DNA of 14,798 nucleotides from Pseudomonadota bacterium (GTDB lineage Bacteria > Pseudomonadota > Alphaproteobacteria > Reyranellales > Reyranellaceae): contig JAEZHS010000555.1 of NCBI GenBank assembly GCA_023436825.1, positions 1 to 14,798 of the forward strand, read 5' to 3'. The notes under the pieces were generated by a model. That model was given only the letters and a program-made list of their open reading frames with translations, was not told the origin of the DNA and ran no database searches. Of this stretch, positions 1 through 6,873 are shown one piece after another; the first letter of the stretch is position 1, and every line of letters begins with the position of its first letter. A program made the position numbers and the translations under genes.

Positions 1-119
1 GCCTCGTGCCCGGCCCTGCCGTCATCGCCGAGGACGAGACGACCACCATCGTCCCGAAAAGCTTCGCCGCGAGGATCAACCCGATCGGCGCCATCCTGAT
101 GGAGAAGGTGCAGCCATGA
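1..119 (+). CDS. hyuA: Hydantoinase/oxoprolinase subunit A, C-terminal end (partial)
   Basis: Only the last 38 codons are present; the reading frame begins at base 3 and the gene is cut by the window edge. The visible tail contains GPAVIAEDETTTIVPKSF, which matches the conserved C-terminal end of HyuA/5-oxoprolinase-type subunits (a GPAVI, acidic, TTT, VP pattern ahead of the last beta strands). Family members are ATP-dependent enzymes that open hydantoin or 5-oxoproline rings or, in acetone/acetophenone carboxylases, activate ketones. Subunit A normally carries the ATP-binding ASKHA-like fold, which lies outside this window. The stop TGA at 117-119 overlaps the ATG of the next gene (ATGA), the typical hyuA-hyuB coupling. 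The identification rests on this short tail plus the downstream partner. Confidence 0.8.
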   Translation, partial: LVPGPAVIAEDETTTIVPKSFAARINPIGAILMEKVQP

Positions 120-1852
120 GCTTCAACGATCCGCTTTCGCCCATTCGCCTGCAGCTGATGTGGGACCGCCTGATCGCGGTCGTCGAGGAGCAGGCGCTGG
201 CCCTGATCCGCACTGGCTTCTCGACGTCGACGCGCGAGGCCGGCGATCTCTCCGCCGGCGTGTTCGACCTCAAGGGCGACATGCTGGCCCAGGCCGTTAC
301 CGGAACCCCGGGTCACATCAACTCGATGGCTCGCGCCGTGCGCCACTTTTTGGCGAAGTTCCCGGCCCACACCATGAAGGAAGGCGACATCTTCCTGACC
401 AACGACCCGTGGAAGGGCACCGGCCATCTGCACGACTTCACCTTTGTCACCCCGACCTTCCGGCGCGGCAAGATGGTGGCGATGTTCGCCTCGACCTGCC
501 ACGTCGTCGACATAGGCGGCCGCGGCATGACCACCGACGCGCGCCAGGTCTACGAGGAAGGCCTCTACATCCCGCTGATGCGCTTCGCGCACGAGGGCAA
601 GGTCGACGAGACCCTGGTCGAGATCGTGAGCGCCAACGTGCGCGAACCGATTCAGGTGGTCGGCGACCTCTACTCGCTGGCGACCTGCAACGAGATCGGC
701 TGCCGCCGCCTGATCGAGATGATGGACGAGTTCGCCATCGACGACCTCGATCGCCTGGGCAGCCACATCCTGGAGAAGTCCAAGCAGGCCTCGCTCGAGT
801 TGATCCGCAAGATCAAGCCCGGCACCTACAAGTATTCCATGCGCGTCGACGGCGCCGACAAGCCGATCGACCTCGTCGCCACCATGACGATCGGCGAGAC
901 CGGCATCGATGTCGACTTCGCCGGCACCTCGGGCGTGTCGGCCTTCGGCATCAATGTGCCGGTCTGCTACACCGAGGCCTATGCCTCGTTCGGCGTGAAG
1001 TGCATCGTGGCGCCCAAGGTGCCGAACAACGAGGGCTCGCTGTCGGTGATCCGCGTCACCGCGCCGCCGGATTCGATCCTCAATGCCCAGAAGCCCGCGC
1101 CGGTCGCGGCGCGCCACGTCACAGGCCAGATGCTGCCCGACGTGATGTTCGGCTGCCTGCACCAGGCGCTGGGCGGCCAGGTGCCGGCCGAGGGCACGTC
1201 GTGCCTGTGGAACCTGTTCGCGCTCGGCGGGCCGGGCTCGACCGGCGGCGATCCGTCCGAGACCGTGCACGCCAAGCCGTTCAGCGTCATGAGCTTCCAT
1301 GCCGGCGGCACCGGCGCGCGGCCGGGCGCCGACGGGCTGTCGGCCACGGCCTTCCCGAGCGGCGTCAAGAACGTGCCGATCGAGGTCAACGAGGCGGTGT
1401 CGCCGATCGTCGTGTGGCGCAAGGAGTACCGCCAGGATTCCGGCGGCGCCGGCGAGTTCCGCGGCGGGCTGGGCCAGATCATGGAGGTTGGCACGCTCGA
1501 CAAGGCGCCGTTCGCCCTCAGCGCCTATTACGACCGCATCAACCATCCGGCGCGCGGCCGCGAAGGCGGATTGAACGGCAAGGCAGGCTCGCTGACCTTG
1601 GCGTCGGGCAAGGTGCTGCGCGGCAAGGGACTGCAGGAAGTGCCATCGAAGGACCGCGTGATCATCGCCATGCCGGGCGGCGGCGGTCTCGGCAATCCGC
1701 GCAAGCGTCCGGCCGCCGTCGTGGCCGAGGACGTGCGCCAGGGCTTCATTTCGAGCGAAGCGGCACGCCGCGACTACGGTGTAGCAGTGAATGACGACGG
1801 CACGGTCGACGAAACCGAAACCGCCAAGCTCCGCGCCGTCGCGGCCGAGTAG
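116..1852 (+). CDS. hyuB: Hydantoinase/oxoprolinase subunit B family protein
   Basis: A 578-residue protein, normal length for HyuB-type subunits (about 500-600). With subunit A it would form a cytoplasmic ATP-dependent amidohydrolase or carboxylase acting on a cyclic amide, oxoproline-like or ketone substrate. The sequence shows the family layout: an N-terminal DPLSP segment, LIRTGFS near residues 31-37, the conserved NDPWKGTGHLHD at 96-107, a CHVVDIGG motif at 128-135, VYEEGLYIP near 145-153, and the C-terminal PGGGGLGNP block from residue 520 followed by a YGV motif. The start is supported by GGAGAAGG at 101-108 and the ATGA overlap with the A subunit. LLM-1 follows 13 bp after the stop, so hydrolytic and oxidative steps may be co-expressed. 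The exact substrate cannot be told: hydantoinase, 5-oxoprolinase and acetophenone-carboxylase-like roles are all possible. Confidence 0.92.
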   Translation: MSFNDPLSPIRLQLMWDRLIAVVEEQALALIRTGFSTSTREAGDLSAGVFDLKGDMLAQAVTGTPGHINSMARAVRHFLAKFPAHTMKEGDIFLTNDPWKGTGHLHDFTFVTPTFRRGKMVAMFASTCHVVDIGGRGMTTDARQVYEEGLYIPLMRFAHEGKVDETLVEIVSANVREPIQVVGDLYSLATCNEIGCRRLIEMMDEFAIDDLDRLGSHILEKSKQASLELIRKIKPGTYKYSMRVDGADKPIDLVATMTIGETGIDVDFAGTSGVSAFGINVPVCYTEAYASFGVKCIVAPKVPNNEGSLSVIRVTAPPDSILNAQKPAPVAARHVTGQMLPDVMFGCLHQALGGQVPAEGTSCLWNLFALGGPGSTGGDPSETVHAKPFSVMSFHAGGTGARPGADGLSATAFPSGVKNVPIEVNEAVSPIVVWRKEYRQDSGGAGEFRGGLGQIMEVGTLDKAPFALSAYYDRINHPARGREGGLNGKAGSLTLASGKVLRGKGLQEVPSKDRVIIAMPGGGGLGNPRKRPAAVVAEDVRQGFISSEAARRDYGVAVNDDGTVDETETAKLRAVAAE

Positions 1853-1865
1853 AGGGAGACAAGAG

Positions 1866-2873
1866 ATGCGCGTGAGTGCCGGCCTGCCGACCGGGATGGA
1901 AGGCTTGACCTACCCCATCCCGTTCTCCGATCCTGAGAACGTCATCAAGATCGCCCAGGCGGCCGAGAAGTTCGGCTACGATTCCGTGTGGGGCAACGAC
2001 CACATGACGACCCAGAACTACGTGCGCGCCGAGTTCCCGGTGCCGCCGCGCTTCTGGGAGCCGCTGATCACCTACGCTTTCGTGCTGTCGGAGACCAAGA
2101 CCATCAAGGTCGGCACCGGCGTGCTGGTGCTGCCGATGCGCCACGACATCGTGGTGACCGCCAAGCAGATCGCGACCCTAGACCATTTCGGCAAGGGCCG
2201 CCTGGAAGTGGGCGTCGGCATCGGCGCTTATCGCGAGGAGTTCAAGGCGCTGCAGCCCGACGCGAAGATGGACCGCGGCGACATCGTCGACGAGGGTCTG
2301 CAGGCGCTGAACCTGCTGTTCAAGGAGCGCGTCGCGAGCTTCGACGGCAAGTACTACAAATTCCGCGACGTCGAGCTCTATCCCAAGCCGTTGCAGAAGC
2401 GCATCCCGATCTATGTCGGCGGCAACAATCCCAACAACATCAGCCGCACCGTGAAGTGGGCCGACGGCTGGCTGCCAGCCGGCATGCATGTCGATCGCCT
2501 GCGCGCCGCTGTGAAGACCCTGCACGAGGAGGCCGAGAAGGCCGGCCGCAACCCCAGGACCATCGAAGTCTGCCCGCAATTCATCGTGCATATCGGCAAG
2601 ACCAAACAGGCCGCGATCGAGAGCTTCCGCAAGAGTCAGATGAACAAGCATCTGATCTCGCTCGCCAAATCGACGCTCAAGGGCCAGGGTGCGGCGACGC
2701 ATGAGGAGATCAATCTGATCGGCACGCCGGCCGAGATCGTCGACAAGGCCAATGCCTTCCGCGAGGCCGGCGTCACGCACCTGCTGGGCCTGTATTTCGC
2801 TGCAAATACCGTCCAGGAGCTGATCGACCAGATGCAGGCCTTCGGCGAAGAGGTCATGCCCAAGGTAAAATAG
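1866..2873 (+). CDS. LLM-class flavin/F420-dependent oxidoreductase (LLM-1)
   Basis: A 335-residue TIM-barrel oxidoreductase of the luciferase-like monooxygenase superfamily. Members use FMNH2 or F420H2 to oxygenate or reduce small organic molecules in the cytoplasm. Visible signatures are the N-terminal strand VSAGLPTG, GYDSVWGNDH at 37-46, the second-strand block KVGTGVLVLPMRHD near 81-94, and the GRLEVGVGIGAYREEF segment at 111-126, the usual cofactor-phosphate region. A YPKP motif and an IPIYVGGNN strand follow. The ATG at 1866 is chosen over an upstream in-frame ATG at 1791 because the protein then begins exactly at the family's first beta strand and GAGGGAGA lies just upstream. It is the last gene of the hyuAB unit, 13 bp after hyuB. 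It resembles LLM-2 strongly: about 33 of the first 54 residues are identical by eye. The substrate is unknown. Confidence 0.93.
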   Translation: MRVSAGLPTGMEGLTYPIPFSDPENVIKIAQAAEKFGYDSVWGNDHMTTQNYVRAEFPVPPRFWEPLITYAFVLSETKTIKVGTGVLVLPMRHDIVVTAKQIATLDHFGKGRLEVGVGIGAYREEFKALQPDAKMDRGDIVDEGLQALNLLFKERVASFDGKYYKFRDVELYPKPLQKRIPIYVGGNNPNNISRTVKWADGWLPAGMHVDRLRAAVKTLHEEAEKAGRNPRTIEVCPQFIVHIGKTKQAAIESFRKSQMNKHLISLAKSTLKGQGAATHEEINLIGTPAEIVDKANAFREAGVTHLLGLYFAANTVQELIDQMQAFGEEVMPKVK

Positions 2874-2879
2874 CCGAGT

Positions 2880-2903
2880 CCCGCGGCAACACTGAGCTGC
2901 GGG
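2880..2903 (+). terminator. Hairpin after LLM-1, possible end of the hyuAB-LLM-1 unit
   Basis: Seven bases after the LLM-1 stop codon, CCCGCGGC (2880-2887) can pair with GCTGCGGG (2896-2903) through one G-U wobble, with an 8-base loop. No T-tract follows, so it is not a textbook intrinsic terminator. It could be a factor-dependent terminator or an mRNA-stabilising stem that separates this unit from the operator-controlled unit downstream. Confidence 0.3.
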
Positions 2904-2978
2904 CACCCTTCATATGTCCTCTGCCTTCCTGCAGCGGCTCGGCCGGGCGGACGCAAGCGCGCAATGCGCAAAACGGGC

Positions 2979-2992
2979 TGGTAGCGCTACCA
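2979..2992. promoter_or_regulatory. Perfect 14-bp palindrome, LacI-family-like operator
   Basis: TGGTAGCGCTACCA reads identically on both strands and lies 54 bp upstream of the PhyH start codon, within a 172-bp intergenic gap. Its length, central CG and TGnTA half-sites are those expected of LacI/GalR-family operators, which in proteobacteria often look like TGTTAGCGCTAACA. It therefore probably controls the PhyH-binding-protein unit. No LacI-family regulator gene is present in the window, so the cognate regulator is inferred to be elsewhere. I could not place -35 and -10 boxes with confidence beside it. Confidence 0.6.
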
Positions 2993-3045
2993 TCCTTCTG
3001 CCAGCCTCCGGCTGCGACACGAGAATCGCGCGGATGGAGGAAACG

Positions 3046-3894
3046 ATGAAGGTGCTGACGGCGGCCCAAGTCGAGAGCTACCGGCACAATGGCTATCTGT
3101 TCCCGTTTGCCGCCCTCAGCGAGGCGGAACGGGCCGCCTGCCTTGCCGGCCTCGAGCGCTATGAGCGCTGGCTGGGCTCGCCGGTGCCCGAGGCCGACAT
3201 CAAATGGCGCACGCAGCCGCAGGCGCTGCTGCCCTGGTATGCCGACCTGGTGCGCAATCCACGCATTCTCGACGTGGTCGAGGACCTCATCGGCCCGGAT
3301 ATCCTGATCTGGACCGCGACCTTCTTCATCAAGGAGGCGCACTCGCCGAGCTTCGCCGCCTGGCACCAGGACTCGACCTATTTCGGGCTGGCCCCCTATG
3401 AGCAGGTCACGGCCTGGGTCGCGCTCACGGACGCCAGCGAGGAGGCCGGGTGCATGGAGGTGCTCTCAGCCGGCGGCAAGCCACGGCAGATGCACCATGC
3501 GGCGCTGCGCTTGAAGGACAGCATCAATCGTACCGGCCAGACCATCATCGAGCCGCTCGACGAAAGCGGCGCCACGATGATGCAGCTCCCCGCCGGCTCC
3601 TTCTCGCTGCACCACACGCTTTGCGTCCATCGCTCGGCGCCGAACCGCGCCGCCCATCGGCGGGTCGGCATGGGCATCAATTACATTCCGGCGCACGTGC
3701 GGCCTACGGGATCGACGCGCATGGCGGCGATGCTGGTCCGCGGTACCGACAGATGGGGTCACTTCGACCTCTACGACCCGCCCGGGGTCGAGTTCGACAC
3801 CGAGACGCACGGCCCGGTCTACGAGCGCTATGCTGCCAACTACCGCGAACAGGTGAAGCGCCACGAAGAGCAGTTCGCGCCGCAGTCAGCCTGA
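3046..3894 (+). CDS. Phytanoyl-CoA dioxygenase (PhyH) family Fe(II)/2-oxoglutarate oxygenase
   Basis: A 282-residue protein, typical for bacterial PhyH-like enzymes. These are cytoplasmic non-haem iron dioxygenases that hydroxylate small organic substrates while converting 2-oxoglutarate to succinate and CO2. The iron-binding HxD pair is H107 and D109 in AAWHQDSTYFGL. The distal ligand is most likely H195 in VHRSAPNRAAHRRVG, the family's H-S-x-PN-x(n)-R signature, with R205 or R206 a candidate for 2-oxoglutarate binding. The N-terminal YRHNGYLFPF is also typical of the family. I chose ATG 3046 because GGAGG (3036-3040) sits 5 bases upstream; an ATG at 3034 would bury that site. It is first in a two-gene unit with a solute-binding protein 27 bp downstream and lies behind the LacI-like palindrome. 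Bacterial PhyH proteins are rarely phytanoyl-CoA specific, so the substrate is unknown. Confidence 0.9.
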   Translation: MKVLTAAQVESYRHNGYLFPFAALSEAERAACLAGLERYERWLGSPVPEADIKWRTQPQALLPWYADLVRNPRILDVVEDLIGPDILIWTATFFIKEAHSPSFAAWHQDSTYFGLAPYEQVTAWVALTDASEEAGCMEVLSAGGKPRQMHHAALRLKDSINRTGQTIIEPLDESGATMMQLPAGSFSLHHTLCVHRSAPNRAAHRRVGMGINYIPAHVRPTGSTRMAAMLVRGTDRWGHFDLYDPPGVEFDTETHGPVYERYAANYREQVKRHEEQFAPQSA

Positions 3895-3921
3895 CATGAA
3901 TGAAAATCAGGGAGGAAGGAA

Positions 3922-4902
3922 ATGAAGCAGATCACACGGCGCACTGCGCTGCTTTCAGCGGCGGGCACATCCGTGGTAGCCGGGCACGCGAGCGCGCAGC
4001 AGGATTACCCCAACAAGCCCATTCGCCTCATCGTTCCCTATGCGGCTGGTGGCGGCGCCGACGCCGTGGCGCGCATCCTGGGGCAGCATGTCGGCACCGC
4101 GCTGGGCCAGTCCGTCGTCGTCGAGAATCGCGGCGGCGCGGGCTCGATCATCGGCACCGAGATGGTGGCCAAGGCGCCGCCCGATGGTTACCTACTGCTG
4201 CTCGGCCAGTCCGGGCCGATCTCGATCAATCCGGCCGTCTACAAGAGCCTGCCCTACGATCCGGCCAAGGACCTGGCGCCGATCACCATGACCAACTCCT
4301 ATCCCTACGTGCTGGTGGTCAACGGCAAGCTGCCGGTCGGGTCGCTCAAGGAATTCATCGAGCTCGGCAAGAGCAAGCCCGGCTCGATGAACTACGGCAC
4401 GACCGGCGTCGGCGCCGCCAACCATCTCATGAGCGAGCTGTTCTGCGCCAAGACCGGCGTGAAGATGACGCACATCCCCTATCGCGGCACGGCGCTGGCC
4501 GTCGCCGACACAGTGGCGGGCAACGTCACCCTGGTGTTCAGCGATCCGGTAAGCGCCCTGCCGCATGTCAACTCGGGCACGCTGAAGGCGCTGGCCGTGA
4601 CCAGCCCGCAACGCTCGCCGGTGTTCCCGACAGTGCCGACCACGAAGGAAAGCGGCTATCCGGACCTCGAAGCCGTCGCCTGGCACGGCATCTTCGCCCC
4701 GGCCCGCACGCCGCAGCCGATCATCGATCGGCTGAACAGCGAGCTGGTCAAGGCGCTGCAGATCGCCGAGGTCAAGGACGTCCTCAGCAAGCAGGCGATG
4801 TCGCCGGTCGGTGACACGCCGCAGCAATTCGCGGCCTTCCTCAAGAAGGATCTCGCGACCTGGAAGGAAGTGGCCGCAGTCGCGAATGTGAGCGTGGAGT
4901 AG
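3922..4902 (+). CDS. Tripartite tricarboxylate transporter (Bug/TctC) substrate-binding protein
   Basis: A 326-residue exported solute-binding protein of the Bug/TctC family. These are periplasmic proteins that capture carboxylates, amides or aromatic acids for TctAB permeases or act as sensors. The N-terminus has a Tat-like twin-arginine signal (TRRTALL at 5-11) and a likely AxA cleavage site at A23-S24-A25. The mature protein starts with the hallmark YPNKPIRLIVPYAAGGGAD (29-47), then VENRGGAGSIIGTE (67-80) and PPDGYLLLL (86-94). A strong GGAGGAAGGAA site supports the start. It follows the PhyH gene by 27 bp, suggesting that the ligand may be the dioxygenase substrate. No TctA or TctB membrane component is seen in the window, so this is an orphan binding protein, as is common in genomes with expanded Bug families. 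The ligand is unknown. Confidence 0.93.
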   Translation: MKQITRRTALLSAAGTSVVAGHASAQQDYPNKPIRLIVPYAAGGGADAVARILGQHVGTALGQSVVVENRGGAGSIIGTEMVAKAPPDGYLLLLGQSGPISINPAVYKSLPYDPAKDLAPITMTNSYPYVLVVNGKLPVGSLKEFIELGKSKPGSMNYGTTGVGAANHLMSELFCAKTGVKMTHIPYRGTALAVADTVAGNVTLVFSDPVSALPHVNSGTLKALAVTSPQRSPVFPTVPTTKESGYPDLEAVAWHGIFAPARTPQPIIDRLNSELVKALQIAEVKDVLSKQAMSPVGDTPQQFAAFLKKDLATWKEVAAVANVSVE

Positions 4903-4908
4903 TTTCTT

Positions 4909-4921
4909 CCCGCTTCGCGGG
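4909..4921. terminator. GC hairpin between convergent genes
   Basis: CCCGC (4909-4913), loop TTC, GCGGG (4917-4921) forms a perfect 5-bp stem in the 23-bp gap between the binding-protein stop and the stop of the convergent LLM-2. It lies where both transcripts should end. There is no U-tract after the stem in either direction, so intrinsic termination is doubtful. Confidence 0.35.
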
Positions 4922-4925
4922 CGCC

Positions 4926-5918
4926 TCAGAGCGCCACCTTCGCAAACCATTCCACCTGGTCCTCGAACTCGGCCATGCTGTCGGCCGGGATCATGAGAGC
5001 GCAGGCGTGGTCAACGCCGATCTTCCGGAGGCCGTCGATCTTCTCGAGGATCAGGTCGGGCGAGCCGACCAGGTTGGCCACCACCTGCTTGGTGAGGTCG
5101 CGGCCGGTATAGGCGAGCGACTTGCGATGGGCGACCAGGCCTGACTCCATGTAGCGGCGCTCGGCCTCTTCCGCCGTCTTGGCGATGGTCAGCGAGAATT
5201 GCGGCGCGATCTCGATCTCCGCTGGATCGCGGCCGAGCTCGGCGGCGCGCGCCTTAAGCTTCCTGATGCGCTCCTCGAGCTCGGGCCACGGGCGCCAGCC
5301 GGACAGCCAACCCGTGGCGATGCGCGCCGCACGCTCGACGGTCTCCATGTTGTGGCCGCCGACCCACAGGGCGAACGGGTCGGCCCGGGGCTTGGGATAC
5401 ATCTCGACGTCGCGCACGGCGTAGTACTTGCCTTCGTGCGTGACCCGCCGCTCGGTGAACAGGCGGCGCATCAGCTCCAGCCCTTCGTCCATCATCTCGC
5501 CACGCCGCGCCGTGGGCGCCAGCCGCGGCGCCCAGGCCGCGAACTCCTCGCGATAGGCGCCGACGCCCAGCGCCAACACCAGGCGACCGTTCGACAGCTG
5601 GTCGATGGTCGCAGCCTGCTTGGCCAGCCAGAAGGGATCGCGCATCGGCAGCACCGCCAATGCCGTGCCGACACGGATGCGCGTGGTGGCCGCCGCGCAA
5701 AACGACAGCACCGACAGGACCTCGTAAAAGTTCGGCGCCTTGTCGGGGAACAGCTCGCGCACATAGTGCTGGCTGGTGATGTGGTCGTTGCCCCACACCG
5801 AATCGTAACCCAGCTTCTCGCAGAGCTGGGCCATGCGCACGAAATCGCCGGGCTCGACGAAAGGGATCGGATACATGACCCCTTCGAAGCCGGTCGGCAG
5901 GCTGATGCTGAACTTCAT
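4926..5918 (-). CDS. LLM-class flavin/F420-dependent oxidoreductase (LLM-2)
   Basis: A 330-residue luciferase-like TIM-barrel oxidoreductase. Signatures are the opening KFSISLPTG, GYDSVWGNDH at 38-47, IRVGTALAVLPMRDP near 81-95, GRLVLALGVGAYREEF at 111-126, and MYPKP followed by ALWVGGHN. The N-terminal 54 residues match LLM-1 at about 33 positions, and GAYREEF is shared, so these two are the closest pair in the window although they lie in separate, oppositely oriented units. ATG 5918 is preferred over an in-frame ATG at 5975 because GGAGATAGA precedes it and the protein then starts at strand 1. It is last in the minus-strand unit, with one base between the LLM-3 stop and its ATG, so translation is probably coupled. 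Reaction and substrate are unknown; FMN and F420 are both possible cofactors. Confidence 0.93.
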   Translation of the reverse strand: MKFSISLPTGFEGVMYPIPFVEPGDFVRMAQLCEKLGYDSVWGNDHITSQHYVRELFPDKAPNFYEVLSVLSFCAAATTRIRVGTALAVLPMRDPFWLAKQAATIDQLSNGRLVLALGVGAYREEFAAWAPRLAPTARRGEMMDEGLELMRRLFTERRVTHEGKYYAVRDVEMYPKPRADPFALWVGGHNMETVERAARIATGWLSGWRPWPELEERIRKLKARAAELGRDPAEIEIAPQFSLTIAKTAEEAERRYMESGLVAHRKSLAYTGRDLTKQVVANLVGSPDLILEKIDGLRKIGVDHACALMIPADSMAEFEDQVEWFAKVAL

Positions 5919-5919
5919 T

Positions 5920-6873
5920 CTATCTCCGAACCGCCGCAAGGGCGGCTGCGATCGAGGGAGCATCATCCATGCCACCGATCACGACCTCGTCGAGACCGAT
6001 GGCGCGATACTCTTCCAGCTTGGCGCGCACCTGGTCGGGTGTGCCGCAGGCAGCGTGTCGGCGCACCACGTCGTCGCTCACCAGGCGGTCGACCTCGGCC
6101 CAGTTCTCCGCGGAATAAGCGGCGGCGAGAGCGGCCTGATCGAGCCTGGCGCCCGACAAACGGATGTTCTCGGCATGATGGGCACCGCGCAGCACGAAGC
6201 CGATTGGCCGGCGGATCGGATCGATGCCTTCCTTCTCGGTGGCCCCGAGCTTCGTGTAGACGATGCCGACCTTCTTGAAGGCGGGGCTGGGACTCGCCGC
6301 TTCGGCAAGGCAGGCTTTCACGAAGGGCGGCGAGGTCGCGGCCGAGATCAGCACGCCGTCGCTCCCGCGCCCGGCAAGCTTCAGCATGCGCGAGCGCGAA
6401 GCCGCGATAACGATCGGCACCTTACGTCCGCCATTGGCCAGGCGCCGGCCGGCTACATGGAACACCTGCCCCTGGAAATCGGCCATCTCGCCGTCGAGCA
6501 GCGCACGGCAAGTCTTCACTGACTCGTCGATGGTGACCAGCGGCTTGGTCGCCTCCAGTCCCGCCGCCTTGAGATCGGCGGGCGCGCCGGCGCCGAGGCA
6601 CAGGATGACGCGGCCGGGATACATCTCCTCGAGCGTCGCCGCCGCCATGGCGATGAACACCGGATGCACCGAGTAGGGGCTCATCGCCATCAGGGCGACC
6701 TTGATACGTCTCGTGGCGCCCAGCGCCAGCGCCGCCATGGTGATGGGATCGCGCAGAAAGAGATGACAGGCGATCCACAAGGTCGAGGCAGCACCCTCTT
6801 CCGCCGCCTTGGCCTGCGTCGGAATGTCGACGACCGGCGCGCGGCCGTCCATGGAGATGCCGTACTCAGCCAT
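5920..6873 (-). CDS. LLM-class flavin/F420-dependent oxidoreductase (LLM-3)
   Basis: A 317-residue luciferase-like protein that resembles the methylenetetrahydromethanopterin-reductase (Mer-like) branch. It begins YGISMDGR and continues AAEEGAASTLWIACHLFLRD (23-42), IKVALMAMSPYSVHPV (57-72), then MYPGRVILCLGAGAPADLKA (84-103). KVPIVIAASRSRMLKLAG at 151-168 is the usual late beta strand plus helix at the cofactor face. The N-terminal region is divergent from LLM-1 and LLM-2, so this is not a recent duplicate. Its ATG overlaps the end of the upstream PLP-enzyme gene by 8 bp and its stop lies one base before the LLM-2 start. The three genes therefore look like one coupled transcript. Mer-like proteins outside methanogens have diverse substrates, and nothing here fixes this one. 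Confidence 0.9.
   Translation of the reverse strand: MAEYGISMDGRAPVVDIPTQAKAAEEGAASTLWIACHLFLRDPITMAALALGATRRIKVALMAMSPYSVHPVFIAMAAATLEEMYPGRVILCLGAGAPADLKAAGLEATKPLVTIDESVKTCRALLDGEMADFQGQVFHVAGRRLANGGRKVPIVIAASRSRMLKLAGRGSDGVLISAATSPPFVKACLAEAASPSPAFKKVGIVYTKLGATEKEGIDPIRRPIGFVLRGAHHAENIRLSGARLDQAALAAAYSAENWAEVDRLVSDDVVRRHAACGTPDQVRAKLEEYRAIGLDEVVIGGMDDAPSIAAALAAVRR

Noticed and set aside
160..1794. A 544-codon open frame overlapping hyuB in another plus-strand frame
   Set aside because: Its translation is dominated by Arg, Gly, Ala and Pro with no family motifs. It is the usual shadow of a GC-rich gene, while the hyuB frame has clear conserved blocks.
2178..2906. A 242-codon minus-strand frame opposite LLM-1
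   Set aside because: It is antisense to a conserved gene, with Leu/Ala/Asp-rich filler and no recognisable domain.
2914..3045. An N-terminal extension of the PhyH protein starting at ATG 2914
   Set aside because: The extra 44 residues show no family similarity, they would contain the operator palindrome, and a strong GGAGG site selects ATG 3046.
4192..4950. A 252-codon minus-strand frame opposite the binding protein
   Set aside because: It is antisense to a well-supported Bug-family gene and its translation is His/Arg/Gly-rich without motifs.
5199..6522. Long plus-strand frames opposite LLM-2 and LLM-3
   Set aside because: They are antisense to two coupled LLM genes with clear motifs and show no domain signatures or plausible start sites.
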